Source: Staphylotrichum longicolle (Eukaryota > Ascomycota > Sordariomycetes > Sordariales > Chaetomiaceae). Taken from it: a stretch of DNA of 64,000 nucleotides. The notes under the pieces are model-generated. The model had not been told where the DNA came from. It saw only the letters and a program-made list of their open reading frames with translations, and made no database searches. The stretch spans positions 3,844,001 to 3,908,000 of the forward strand of contig JAHCVI010000003.1 of NCBI GenBank assembly GCA_019096155.1. The letters run 5' to 3'. The position numbers and the translations under genes are program-made. Below are positions 24,523-35,244 of the stretch, piece by piece (position 1 is the stretch's first letter; every line of letters starts with the position of its first letter).

Positions 24523-24943
24523 TTTGGTCCCCTTTAATCTCAGAACACACTTCAGTCGCTAGTTCCCATAGTCAGAAAAAAAATCAAGGCCATCGAAAGT
24601 TGGACCTCGCGGTTGTCAGGTGTCATAGCGAAGGTCGAGGTTGAATGATGGAATCGTTGTTGAAAGCGTGGAGAAAATGGCCAAGGAATGATTGGCCAAT
24701 CTGCATTGCTTGCCGCATCTTCGTCTCAACCCACCCTTGACTCGTCTTATCTCAAGTTCTCAACCCCAGTTCGCTCAGTTCACTCAAGTTCACTGCAGCT
24801 TACTCGACCTTCCTGGATTCTGACTCTGAAGGATCCACCACGCTCTTCCAGATTCCTACGTCTAGTGCATCGCTGCCATTAAGTCCATCATCAAGAAAAG
24901 CCAGGCCCATCCGAGTTCCTCAACACCCGCCCCTGTCTCACCC
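24523..24943. promoter_or_regulatory. Radical SAM gene upstream region
   Basis: This 421-bp stretch lies upstream of the radical SAM gene and downstream of the NECAP gene. It contains ATTGGCCAAT (24691-24700), two overlapping CCAAT boxes on opposite strands, about 170 bp from the radical SAM start. Binding by the Hap complex is inferred. Confidence 0.4.
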
Positions 24944-25890
24944 TCAGGCAAACTCGCCAAACTGCCCATCATCAAACCCCAGCTGCTGCGCGCTCAGCCG
25001 CTTCTGCGCCCTCACCTCCCGCGCACTCGGCGGCGGCGGCGGCAGCGCAAACGACGCAAGACTCTTCGCCCCCTCGTCCGCGCTCCCATCTGTCTGCGCC
25101 GGCCTCGCAGCTCTCCTCCCAAACCTTGTGCCAGCCAAATTCACCGTGATCGTCTCCCCTCTTTCAGACTCAGATCCCTCTTCTCCTCCTCCCCCCCCAA
25201 ACCCCACGCCCTTCCCTCCCTTACCCATCCAAACCCACCCGCCCCCTTTTGTAGTTGCCCCGCCGCCGCCGCCGACGCCGACGACGACGACGTGCCGGCC
25301 GGCCCGCCCCAGTTCAGCGCCCGCGCGGCCTCCTGCAGCGCAACGCCAAAGTCAAACGCCTCGCTCCGCTCCTCGAACCCGATGCCCAGCGTGGCCTTTT
25401 GCTTGCCCGTCGGGTCCTGCACGCGCACGGCGAAGAAGCGCGAGCTGTCGGTCGTCGGCTCGACCGTCGCGGGCGCCGTGTAGGGCGCCGCCGCGAAGAG
25501 CGTGCCGGCCGACGGGTCTTCCAGCAGGATGTCGACTTTTATTTGCGTCTTGTCCTGTTCGTCCTCGCTGGCTGCGCCTTGGGCGGCGGTCGTGGGGGAG
25601 GGGGAGGTGAACGAGGTCTCGAGCACGCGCAGGCGGGCGGTGAAGATGTGGTTGCGCGGGTCGGTCGTCCACGAGGCGGCGGCGTAGCCTGCGGTGGTCG
25701 AGACGGCGTCCCGCGGGAGGGAGTAGACGTGCACCTTGGAGGTTATGTCTGCCGGTGCCGCTGGTTAGCTCCTGTTCTGGGGGCCAGTCCTGTGTAAGGG
25801 GGTAAGGGGGTGGCTACGGAGGATGCGCACAATGGCGTCGGGAGGCAGAGGCTGGCCCGTCGCCGGGTCGATGGTCGCCGAGGGGTCCAT
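24944..25890 (-). CDS. NECAP-family adaptin ear-binding coat-associated protein (one-base frame slip)
   Basis: NECAP (DUF1681) proteins join AP-2 at clathrin-coated pits and help endocytic vesicle formation. Exon 1 is 25890-25818 (MDPSATIDPATGQPLPPDA), intron 25817-25749, exon 2 from 25748. The PH-like NECAP core is clear: ITSKVHVYSLP, AASWTTDP, FAVRVQDPTGKQKATLGIGF and ERSEAFDFGVALQEAAR. Then comes a Gly-rich segment and KRDLSLKEG, which the family continues with a beta strand (here ETITVNLAG). As written, KEG runs into RRSR and a stop at 25141; the continuation ETITVNLAGTRFG sits one frame over and ends DGQFGEFA at 24944. Adding one G to the GGGG run near 25160 makes the protein continuous at about 288 residues. 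The break is therefore probably a sequence error. Divergent from eIF2B-alpha. Confidence 0.85.
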
Positions 25891-26549
25891 TTTGGCTACT
25901 GAATACTGATGTGCGTTTGTGTTTGTGTTTCGGAGGTTGCAAGGTGGGAAAGGGACAGCAATAACGAAAGGGGATGGTAGATCGCTAAAGGACCCTAGAG
26001 GACCCTGTAACTTACCGCCCCGGGACTTGTCCGGGATGGGCCGGTTTCTGGCGGGGAGCCGGCTCGGTGCCTGCTGCACTGCGCCGAGAAACCCCACGCT
26101 GCCCCTCCCCGCGCTTGGCTCACAGGCCCACTGATGGCGGGGCAGTTGAGGGGCGGTGTCTACCGGCAGAACGGCCTCGGGCTCGAGTCCAATTGGAACT
26201 TTGAGTCACAAGCAACGGCAACAGCAACACCACCACAGACCACGGCGCACAGTGCATCAGACGAACGATACCAATCCGCCCGCGTGATTTGTTTGGCTTT
26301 TTGCTTCGAACGCACCTCGAACACCCGACCGTAACCAACGTTTCACGCTTGCAACCCACACTGGGAGATTCCATACACTCTGTCTTACGGAGTACTGTCG
26401 ACCCCGCGCCTCCATCAACCCATCAAATCGAGTTCACTTTCGGAGCTCGACCACAAAGACATCTGACTTCTCGCCCACCGACCAGCAGCTGTATGCTCTG
26501 GCGCAGTCCGCTTCCCACTTTCACGCTATCTGCCCACTTCACATCCATC
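25891..26549. promoter_or_regulatory. Divergent promoter between NECAP gene and eIF2B-alpha
   Basis: This 659-bp gap lies between opposite start codons. No gene is visible. CA-rich and CT-rich tracts sit near the eIF2B-alpha start. Confidence 0.5.
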
Positions 26550-27701
26550 ATGTCTGCCGACGGGCCATCAAAACCGCTATCGCCCGCAGAGGCCACGACC
26601 CAACAGCTCCCGATCCGAACCAATTCCACTTCCTCTCAACGACAGAATGGAGCATCATTTGAGTTAGCTATATCCAGCCACTCTGAGTTGCTGAGCCTTC
26701 TCTGACCTGTTTACAGTATTGTCCGCACGTACCGCGAGCTTCTCAACTCGGACCGCGACCTGACCATGGGCGTCGCCGCCATCGAATCTCTGATCGAGCT
26801 GCTCGCCGCCACGCCCTCCTCAACAGCCATGGAACTCGTCGAGACCGTCAAGAAGGAAAAGGCCAACCTCCTCGCCTCAACACCCAACCCGCTTCCCCTA
26901 CTCGCCGGCGCCGACCTGTTCGAGCAGTACCTCCTGCGGTCGCTTAGAGGGCCCACCGCACCAGGCACAGGAACCGGCCCCAACCGCGTGCTCAGCTTCG
27001 ACGAGACGCGCCAGCACCTCCTCGACAACCGCGACCTCTTCGCCCAGCGCGCCAAGGCCGACCGCGACAGCATCGCCAAGTGGGGCAGCCGCTACGTCTC
27101 GGACGGCCGCATCGTGCTCACCGCCGGCGGCAGCCGCACCGTGACCAAGATCCTGCTCCTCGCCGCCGCCGACCAGAGCAAGCACTTCAAGGTCATCTAC
27201 ATCACCGACGACCGCAACAAGCGCAGCGAGGTCGCCGTCGCCGAGCTGCGCGACGCCGGCCTCGAGGTCGAGACCATCTCCCCGCACAAGGCCGCCTACG
27301 TGCTCGGCAACCAGAAGCGCATCAACCTGGTCCTGGTCGGCACCGAGGTCGTCATGCAGAACGGCGGCATCATCTCGGGCATGGGCACCGCCCAGCTCGC
27401 CCACCTGACCAAGACGGTCAAGGGCGGCATCAAGCGCTTCTACGTCGCCGCCGAGACCCACAAGATCTGCCGCAAGACCCCGATCGCCTACCCCATGGTC
27501 AACCGCGTCGGCGTCAACCAAAAGGACATTAGCAAGTTTGACAATATCGGCGTCGACCTCGACCCCGACGCCGTCGGCCGCCTGGTCGCCGAGCAGGACG
27601 AGGTCGACTACACGGACCCGGAGCTCATCGACGGCATCATCACCGAGCAGGGCGTCAAGATGGCGTCGCAGATTTGGGAGATGGTGGACGATTACATTTG
27701 A
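26550..27701 (+). CDS. GCN3: Translation initiation factor eIF2B subunit alpha
   Basis: Regulatory subunit of the eIF2B guanine-nucleotide exchange factor, which senses phosphorylated eIF2 in the integrated stress response. Exons: 26550-26662 and 26717-27701, joined across a 54-bp intron with a TGAC branch-like site; 365 residues. The junction gives FDIVRTYRELLNSDRDLTMG. The Rossmann-like IF2B fold is evident: ILTAGGSRTVTKILLLAA appears as IVLTAGGSRTV, then VIYITDDRNKRSE, LVGTEVVMQNGGIIS, and FYVAAETHKICRK with the end DVDYTDPELIDGIITE-like (here EVDYTDPELIDGIITEQG). Length and order match yeast Gcn3 with an extra ~35-residue Ser/Thr-rich N-terminal extension. No frame problem is seen. Divergent promoter with the NECAP gene. 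Confidence 0.95.
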
Positions 27702-28331
27702 AATCTTTCTTTCAAAGAAATGTGTGGTGTTGAGCGATATAGCATCATCAGGCGTTTTTTGGTTTTCAGGGGAACAAAAAGGGGCCAGGAAAATGGGGAG
27801 TCGGGTTGGGGGGAGGCCTGCCTGTCTTGTTTGTTATATACTGTCTTGTTTTGGTGGTCTATCGCAGGGACCACCATATCCTGATATATCTAAAGCATTT
27901 ATGTCATGCCACCTAATTTCACTTTGCGCACACCTTTTTACAGTCGCTCAGATGTTAGTAGTAGCACCAAGATTGTGTGTGGATGGAGTGTTGAATTGAC
28001 ACTGCCTTGGTCTCGGAAAACAGCCCACATGGAGCTAGAAGAAACCGCAGCGGAAAATGACTTTTTCACCAGGACTTGACAACGACCATGAAATAAGCAA
28101 ACCGAATAAAGCCATACTCGCATTTTCAAGACTCCAGCTTTTCCAGTAAAAGGAGTAGAGATAGTTGTGAGCCAACAATTTGCCATCCAATCTCCCGTTC
28201 TTCTCCCCTGCCCCCCAATCCCATCACTAAAACTCTGGCCCCAAGTCCTATCCAACCTCATCCACCAGGTCACCTTACCTCAAACACCATTAAGCAAACA
28301 CCACTGACTGATAGAGGACACAGTTTTCACT
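27702..28331. other. Convergent intergenic region
   Basis: About 630 bp between the 3' ends of eIF2B-alpha and egt1. Moderately AT-rich; no gene or motif recognised. Confidence 0.6.
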
Positions 28332-31300
28332 TCACTCCACATCCCTCACCAGCCGAGCACCGACCCATGCATAGGGGTAGTTGCGCTGGTACCAGTTGAC
28401 ACTGTTGCATTCGCCCGACGTCAGCAAGAGTCTCTTGCTTACTTTAGACTCTTAAACGCCGAGTGTGAAGGAAAAGGGGGGTAATGAAAAGAGGGGAGCA
28501 GAGGAGTTGACCTCATGGCTGTCAAACACGTAGAGTGGACCTGGATGGTGATGACGATGGGAAAGAAAAAACTCACAAACTCCTCCGCCCCGCCACCCGC
28601 GGATGCGTCGCCCACGAGCCGCCCAACACAATGTTGTGCTTCCCGTCAAAAAAGTCGGCCGTGTACCCCGGATACAGCGGCATCGCCTCGAACCCGTCCC
28701 ACGGCGCCAGCACGCTGCTGGTCCACTCCCACACGCCGCCCATCTCGGCCTGGCCCGCAAGCCGGTCGCCTCGCGCCGTGACGGGAACAGGATGCCAGTG
28801 CCGGAAGCCGACGTTCGCTCCGTCGAGGTCCATGAACTGGGACTCGTGGTCGGGGACGTCGGAGGCGGCGGACGAGGCGGGCGCGGGGGGCGTGGCCGGG
28901 GGCGAGATTTCGACGCCATTGTTGCAGAGGTGGCTGCGCGAAGTGGGTTAGTCGTCCCCCGTTTTGCAGAGAGTGGGGGTTGCGGGAAGGGGTGACGTAC
29001 CCGTTCACGGCGGGGACTGTCTGGCTGAGCTGCTTCTCGGCTTCCTTCTTCTTCAGAGCCTCGACGTGGGTGTAGACGCTGCGCGCTTCCTCAAACGTGG
29101 GGATGCGGCCGCCCATCCAGGCGGCGCAGCCTTTAAGTTCATCGTACGAGGCAAACACTGGCCAGTCGAGTGCATGCTTCAAGGGGACTAGGCCGTAGAC
29201 TGTGCGTACAGCCTTGCCTGTGAGGAAAGATTCGGGGAGGGTGGTGGCGCCGTCGGTTAGACCGTTGGTATTGCCGTTAGCATGGCTGCAGCCGTTCGTC
29301 TGGTCAACCTGAGCCCAAGATGCCGGGATCTTGGTTGTTTGGGTGCTGTAGAGGTATTGCGCGAACTGCGCATGTTAGTCTATGTCAGTGAGCTCAGGGC
29401 CCATGAATGCGCTTACATCCTCATTGCTGAGCGGCCTCCCCTGAGCTTGGAAGCGATGGACTTTCGCCTGTCTTGCAGGCTTCTCATTGTCCCTGGTACT
29501 ATTAGTAACCAGACAGCCCAAAGCTTGAAGGTGAACCTACCAGCCGTAGGTAAGATCTGGGTCAGTTCCATCCTCAGGGTCGTCAAGTCCAATGGTGATC
29601 TCCTGCTCAGGGATGTCAAACCACTGGTTCGGAACCCTCTCAGAACGAGCCTTGGCAGCGAGCTTCTCAAAATCTGGAACTGGCGTGTGTGACGGCGGCT
29701 GTGTCCTATCACTCTGCAGCATCATGTACAGGAGAGTCTCGAGGTGCATGACCTCGTGCTCGAAACCGACCCAGATGGCCCTTCCCACATGACGTGGGAT
29801 GCTGTCAATACCGTCTGCGTAGAGACTCTGAACGCGAGCACGCACACGTCCCTGATAGGCCAGAATCTCACCGGCAGGGGGCCATTCGTCCGGAATCTCC
29901 GAATGTGCATGGCACAGTTCGGGGTTATCAACATCCGGGTCGATGCCCCGCTCGAAGATGTTGGAGTAGGAGGCGGGCTCTGTGGGCGGTTCTTTGGTGG
30001 TCTTGCTCAGCTGAATGTCGAGGAAGGTGGGGATGTGGCCCAGGTAGAAGATGCATGCATTGCGGAGCTTGATGGGTTTCTCATGGAACTCCTCCGGGGG
30101 CAGCATCTCACGGGTGACGACGTCCCAAGCCGCCCACAGCCCTTCCCAATCTTCAAGAGACGGGAGTGCCGTGCGGGCGTATACAGAGGGAATCAGGCTG
30201 AATGCCATTTTCGGTTTGGCAAGCATATGGAGGCCTGCACAGTGTAATCATGTCAGTCAGTGAGGTTCATGGAATTCAGATAAGGAGATCGGAGCTCAGG
30301 CAGGGATGCCAACCCCGCAGCCCGACACAAGCCGTACGCCAGTGACGACACGCCCGTGTGCTCACTTACACGCGGGAGTCGTATGACTGGCCCCACGTGT
30401 CACCAAAGCGTGGGGTAGAACTGGGAAACAGGTGTGGCTGCTGAATGGGGGCGTATCCCGCTGTGAAACCCCCGTGTGATAAAGAGTGAAGCTGTATAAA
30501 AGGTACTCACCATACTCGTCGCGGTGCCTCCATTGACCAATCTCGGTCATACCTGCCCGCTTCCAGAGCTCTGCGGCCTCGGCTTCCGAGTACTTCAGGC
30601 TCTGTTCCACGTGGATCCGCTCGTGTGGTCGGATCAACTCGCCTCTGACGATGGTGTCGCGTCTCGGGGCATAGAAGGCTTGATGCCTGCCACCTTCGAC
30701 ATCGTAAACGTACTCGCCAATCACTCTCCAGTCTTTCTCGACAAAGGCGGTCTCTCCGAGAACCCTATTGGCATGACGGAGGCCGTTCAGGATGAACCTG
30801 GAGAGGGTCAGCACGGGTCCGCAGAGGATCCATCAGCTTCTAATTCAGGACTGAGCGGTGCATACTCATGAGTAAGGCCTTCCCTGTCTAAATGGCACGT
30901 TAGTGAGTGAATGGACGAGGGTCGATGCTATGACATACCATTATACGCATGGCTGACATTCCGTTAGCATTTCTCTGTACATTGCTAGACGACTGGAAGG
31001 GCATTGGACTTACTATACTCTCGCCGGGTCGTTGCAAGCGTCGAGGCCAATCAGCATGGTGTCACCAGGACCGAGGACATCCGCAAAAGATTTGAGAAAG
31101 GCAGCAGCATCGGCTCGGTCGAAGTTGCCTGGCATATCATGTCAGATTGGCCGTCAAGATCAAGCACAGGCCAACCAACTCACCAACACTTGAGCCCAGG
31201 CTCATGATGCACTTCTGCCGCGAGGCAATGGATGGATCCTTGAGCCAAATCTGGCCGTCGTCGTAGGTACCGAGCAAGCCGTGGGCGCGGACATGTCGGT

Positions 31301-31923
31301 ATGGGGGGAGCTGGGCCAAAGTGCGTTCGAGCTCTTGCTGTGAGAGGTCCAGGGCGTAGTAATCAATGTCTTTCGCCGCATCTTCGAGAGCCTGGAGAAG
31401 CAGGTTCACCTTTCGAAGATTGCTAGATACAAACACGGTCAGTCGTGGGTCCAGGTGATAGCGGCCAGCGCGGAGAGGCGACTCACCCACTCCCGAGCTC
31501 AATGACCATAGCCCCAGACGGGATGCTCTGAGCAATGTCCCGGGCAAACGACTCGAGCACTTCGATCTCGTCATTGGTCAGGTAGTACTCATCTAGGTAT
31601 GTGATCTGTGATGCGTTAGCGTGGGGTGCAATGCCTGTGGGCAGAGACACGGAAAGCCTCACCTTCTCGAACAACTGCAAGCCCCTTTCGTCGTAGAGAA
31701 GGAGTGTGGGGAGCTTCCTGGGGCCGTCCCTGGTGTGAAACTGAGACAGCACCTCGGCCTTCAAGTTGATCTCGACCGCCGCGTGGCGGATGTCGAGGAT
31801 GTCGGGCTTCGGGCCGGCAGCCGCTGTGCGAAGATCCGGCAGCCCCTTCTTCTCCTTGATCGCCCCCAGGCGGGGAACCGCGCCGCCATGTGGCACCATG
31901 TTGACTTCTTGAACAGCAGGCAT
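28332..31923 (-). CDS. egt1: Ergothioneine biosynthesis protein 1 (histidine trimethylase / hercynylcysteine sulfoxide synthase)
   Basis: Bifunctional enzyme: SAM-dependent N-alpha-trimethylation of histidine to hercynine, then iron- and O2-dependent sulfoxidation with cysteine. Twelve exons: 31923-31663, 31605-31487, 31422-31184, 31128-31014, 30952-30939, 30887-30866, 30797-30511, 30234-29541, 29492-29417, 29365-29001, 28933-28577, 28401-28332. The join is 872 residues, about the size of Neurospora EGT-1. The N-terminal methyltransferase has YYLTNDEIEVL, VIELGSG and CIMSLGSSVG. The DinB-like middle has the iron ligand pattern HEVMHLE (HxxxHxE) near residue 514. The C-terminal FGE/sulfatase-modifying domain has GGRIPTFEEA, GGVWEWTSS, YPGYTADFFDG, LGGSWATHPR and the end YAWVGARLVRDV. 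Exons 5 and 6 are only 14 and 22 bases. Intron 7 is 276 bp and intron 11 is 175 bp; the others are 48-68 bp. The upstream frame stays open but lacks a better ATG. Confidence 0.95.
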
Positions 31924-34729
31924 GTTGATCTCGTGCAATTGATGTTGAATGTCGCAATCCCAAAGCTCGTGTAGACTGGAATGACGCAGTTTTATACCTT
32001 GGCTGGTGTGTTCGGATCCAAGTTTACCAAGTAAAGTACTGTACTGGGCCGGAGGACAAAGATGGGACGGGGCCAAGTTAAGGTGACTTCCCTGGAGTCG
32101 ACGGGAAGCACTTTCCCGCCTGCAAGAGCAGTTTTTGTGCTAATGAGAAAGCCAATGTGCACGAATCAGTCGAGTCAGGCAGTTCCTGATTACTCGTTGA
32201 GGTTAAAGGGTGGATTTCGAGGAGCGTGACCACATGTTGCTGACGCCTCCCGTCCTTGCGTTCTAGGTACATGTACATGTGCCGACCGGCCTTACGTGTC
32301 AGGGAAAAGCGATCCATGGTGGATTCATACCAGAATGGAGCGGCCCTGAATCCAGGAACGGCGAGGGCGCGGAGGGCATGCCGTTCCCGTCAGTGTGCCA
32401 GTGGGCAGTGGGCGTTCCAGCAGGGCCATGGTGCTGCTGCGTTGGCCCGTCGGAGTGTCGCTGCTAGCGGAACTGTGCGCTGCTCCATTCCAGAAGGAAA
32501 CCCAGATGCGGGTTTAGGTACCCCAGAAACCGCCGCACCGGGCGGCTGAAAGACGGAATCGTTTTGTCATGGAATGCCACAAGCATCGCCTCGTGCTGAT
32601 GCAGAGTGGGAGTTGGAATTGGCAGGGACAAATCACAAGACAGAAAGACTTTGCGGAAGTGCAAGGGCCCCACGCCCTGGTTTAAACTGGCGGGGAAGCT
32701 AGCGCCCTGCGGTGGACGCCGGCTTCCAGAAGAGGGACAGCACAGTGTCTCTGGAAGGAGCGGCCATGATGTGATTAGTGCGATGCCAGTATCTGTCCGA
32801 GTTTGGCAGGAACCGCCTGGAGCCGTTCCAGGTTCGCTGCAAGGGGCACCCATCATGTGCTCCCGGCGAGCTCTGGGCGGCGGACCCACTCATCGTCATC
32901 GGGCCTGGGAGCTCAGTTTGTTGCTCATCCGGGTTCCTTAGAGACGACGGGAGGCACCCGACTGCCCGGAGCTCTTCGAGATGCATACAACATTTCACAG
33001 CATCTCCAGTGCTCTGTATCGTGAACGTCCAGTTGCTTCCGTCAAGCGGAAGCTAAATGCAGGCCAACGGAGCAGGACTCTAAACTCGACATACACAAGC
33101 CAATAATCTGGTGACCCCTCCATTACCCCTCTCAACATCGGGAGACCCCGCGTTCGTTCGATCGAGGTGCAGGTCCTTCCCGAAAACCAGCAACCGGAGA
33201 TGTCAAAGTCGTCGCGAGCATGCAGGGAGAACCTGGGGCAGCCAACTCCTGATTTGGAATCAACTTTATTTTCAAGATCTATGAGATCAAAACTCACCGC
33301 AGGAGCACCAACCAAGCAAAGCAGAGATCGTCTGAGTATTAAAGATGTGAAACTACCTAGATTCCCATTCATACGAGAACCATCGGAGAACCGTTGGCAG
33401 ATGGGCTCCAGATCCATGTCTTGAATAGATCCGACAACACCGCTCGAACTCTCACCGGCAACTCTCGCGGCTTTCCAGAATCGAGCTCTTGCATCTGGCC
33501 AGCGATCACCGACGTCATCTCCACCAATAAACGCTGACACCCCACGCCCGGAGGGCTCGGCAGTGGGGTACAGATTAACTAACACAGTAACAGCCCGCAT
33601 TGAAAGTTACTGTATCCAGTACAGCGATACAACATGACCTTTGGACGCGTGAGGTCGCAAAGCAAGAGCAAAAAAGGAAGAAGATGAGAGAAACAAAATA
33701 AGCGGAGAAATCAAGCAAAAATGGCTAAATCATGGAAATGGGCACGCTTCTTTCCTGGATATTGATCGTGGACCTGGTATCTTCCTATCATCCTGTTTTC
33801 CGGCGGAGACAGACACGCAACAATTCTTTGCTCGGTATCCTAACCAATAAGATGTCCATATAACTCTAGTCATGTTTTATATATATGGTATGGAGAGGGT
33901 AAGGGAGTTGCCATCAAACTCCCTACCGTCTCTCAAGTTCCGTGAATTCAAAGAAAAGGACCAAATCAACAGCAACCAAGCCAACACCGTTCAAGCTCAC
34001 AACTCCACTATCAACACTGACTCTGAGGACATTCATATCCTCGTGACGTCCTGACGTCAAGATGTGCCGGCATGTAAGATCTCGAAATAGAAACATCTGA
34101 CACTACCGAGGCGCGAAGATCCTCGTCGAGGCCACATTTAGGGTATGACATGTTTGAGAGACATATCAACTAAAGGATCCGAAGTCTTCTTTTTCTTTTG
34201 ATATCAGGGGAGATTACAACATTACAACAGAACCTGCGAATGAGGCGTTTTGCCAGACCAACATGGACTGATATGTTCTTATGAGCTGCCAGATGGGATC
34301 ATTCGGGGATAAAGGTCGCTCTTCTATGTCGGTTGCTCAAATTTAGGGATGAGCTTGAGTCCTTGTTCTCACCGCGACCTATGGTCCTTCTTCTTAGGGG
34401 AGTTGCAAGTGAGATTAACTGCGGTTGAAAATCATGGGCAGAGCAATGGGTCGGGATCTGTTGAATCAACCAACTTGCCACAGCGAAGTGCAACGGGAAG
34501 TAACAGCAGTTGATTATACCTTAGAGCAATTTTCATCACTTATCGTGCTCTACCGCTTTCCTTCCCCGTCGTTTGACATCCTTGAACTTTCCAATCGATG
34601 TAAATGAACCGCGAAACAAGCAACCCATCAACATGTAAATTAACAGAAGCGCGAGGTTAATAGATACTTTGTTCCTTCTTCCGGATTCCACACTAAAACT
34701 CTCACTCACATCCCCATTCTTGATTCACC
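31924..34729. other. Gene-poor, partly AT-rich interval
   Basis: This is the egt1 upstream region followed by about 2 kb without a convincing gene. From roughly 33,600 to 34,720 the sequence is visibly richer in A+T than its surroundings. Frames are short and overlap; one longer ORF is listed separately. Confidence 0.55.
32995..33600 (-). CDS. Orphan open reading frame, 201 codons, doubtful
   Basis: A true ATG at 33600 opens an uninterrupted frame of 201 residues (MRAVTVLVNLYPTAEPSG onward). I see no known motif, signal peptide or membrane segment. A GTAGTT-like donor and GTGAGT occur inside, so it might be several exons or no gene at all. It lies in a gene-poor interval. Coding status is uncertain. 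Confidence 0.2.
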   Translation of the reverse strand: MRAVTVLVNLYPTAEPSGRGVSAFIGGDDVGDRWPDARARFWKAARVAGESSSGVVGSIQDMDLEPICQRFSDGSRMNGNLGSFTSLILRRSLLCLVGAPAVSFDLIDLENKVDSKSGVGCPRFSLHARDDFDISGCWFSGRTCTSIERTRGLPMLRGVMEGSPDYWLVYVEFRVLLRWPAFSFRLTEATGRSRYRALEML

Positions 34730-35244
34730 ATGGACCAGGACGGCCTCCAAGTCCCCCTCCTCGGAAAAAGCGGACGCGAGCACGCGCTGGCATGCTCTTC
34801 GCGGGCATCATGATGACGGCCGACTGGCCGCGGTGCTCGAGTACAACGCGCGGGTTGGAGACCCGGAATCGTACAAGACGGGTGTACAATCACGCTACAG
34901 CCATGCCCAGAAGGTCACTTCTCCTCCATGTTCATTTGCGAGCAACTGGTGGCTGAATGAATTCACTCGAGGCGTCCAAGTCTTTCACGCTGGTACCGAG
35001 AGGAACGATACCGGTCAGCTCGAAACAGTCGGTGGTCGGTTCCTGAGCGTTGCTGCGGACGGCCCGAGCCTTGAGGAAGCGGTCTCATTGGCCTTACAGG
35101 GGGGTGAAGAGCATCTATTTCAAGGGCATGTTGTACAGGAAGGATATTGCTTCGAGGTATGAATCTACAGTGTCCCTGTCGCGGTGCATTGCTCAATGCT
35201 GGCTGACAACGGCGGTGTGATAAGAGGCCTTCAGGGGTAGTTGT
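34730..35244 (+). pseudogene. Decayed fragment of phosphoribosylamine-glycine ligase (GAR synthetase) gene
   Basis: Three pieces of the GARS domain of the purine gene (yeast ADE5,7 type) occur in order, but in different frames and with the middle missing. First, at 34730, an ATG leads into VPLLGKSGREHALA, the GARS N-terminal loop. Immediately after, in another frame, comes GMLFAGIMMTADWP, then VLEYNARVGDPES, the family's metal-binding VLEYN.R.GDPE signature, after a further one-base slip. About 300 residues normally between loop and signature are absent. Next, 34954-35160 encodes GVQVFHAGTERND, GGRFLSVAADGPSLEEAV and, after another slip, GMLYRKDIASR, which is the end of the GARS domain. A donor-like GTATGA and acceptor TAAG (35222) would add EAFRG. 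The AIRS half is not present. This is best read as a duplicated, decayed copy; the functional gene must lie elsewhere. Confidence 0.75.

Noticed and set aside
23225..31923. A metabolic gene cluster including the radical SAM protein and egt1
   Set aside because: The genes between them are endocytosis and translation factors; proximity appears coincidental.
33150..33175. GTTCGATCGA, another B-box-like string
   Set aside because: No acceptor stem or A box nearby.
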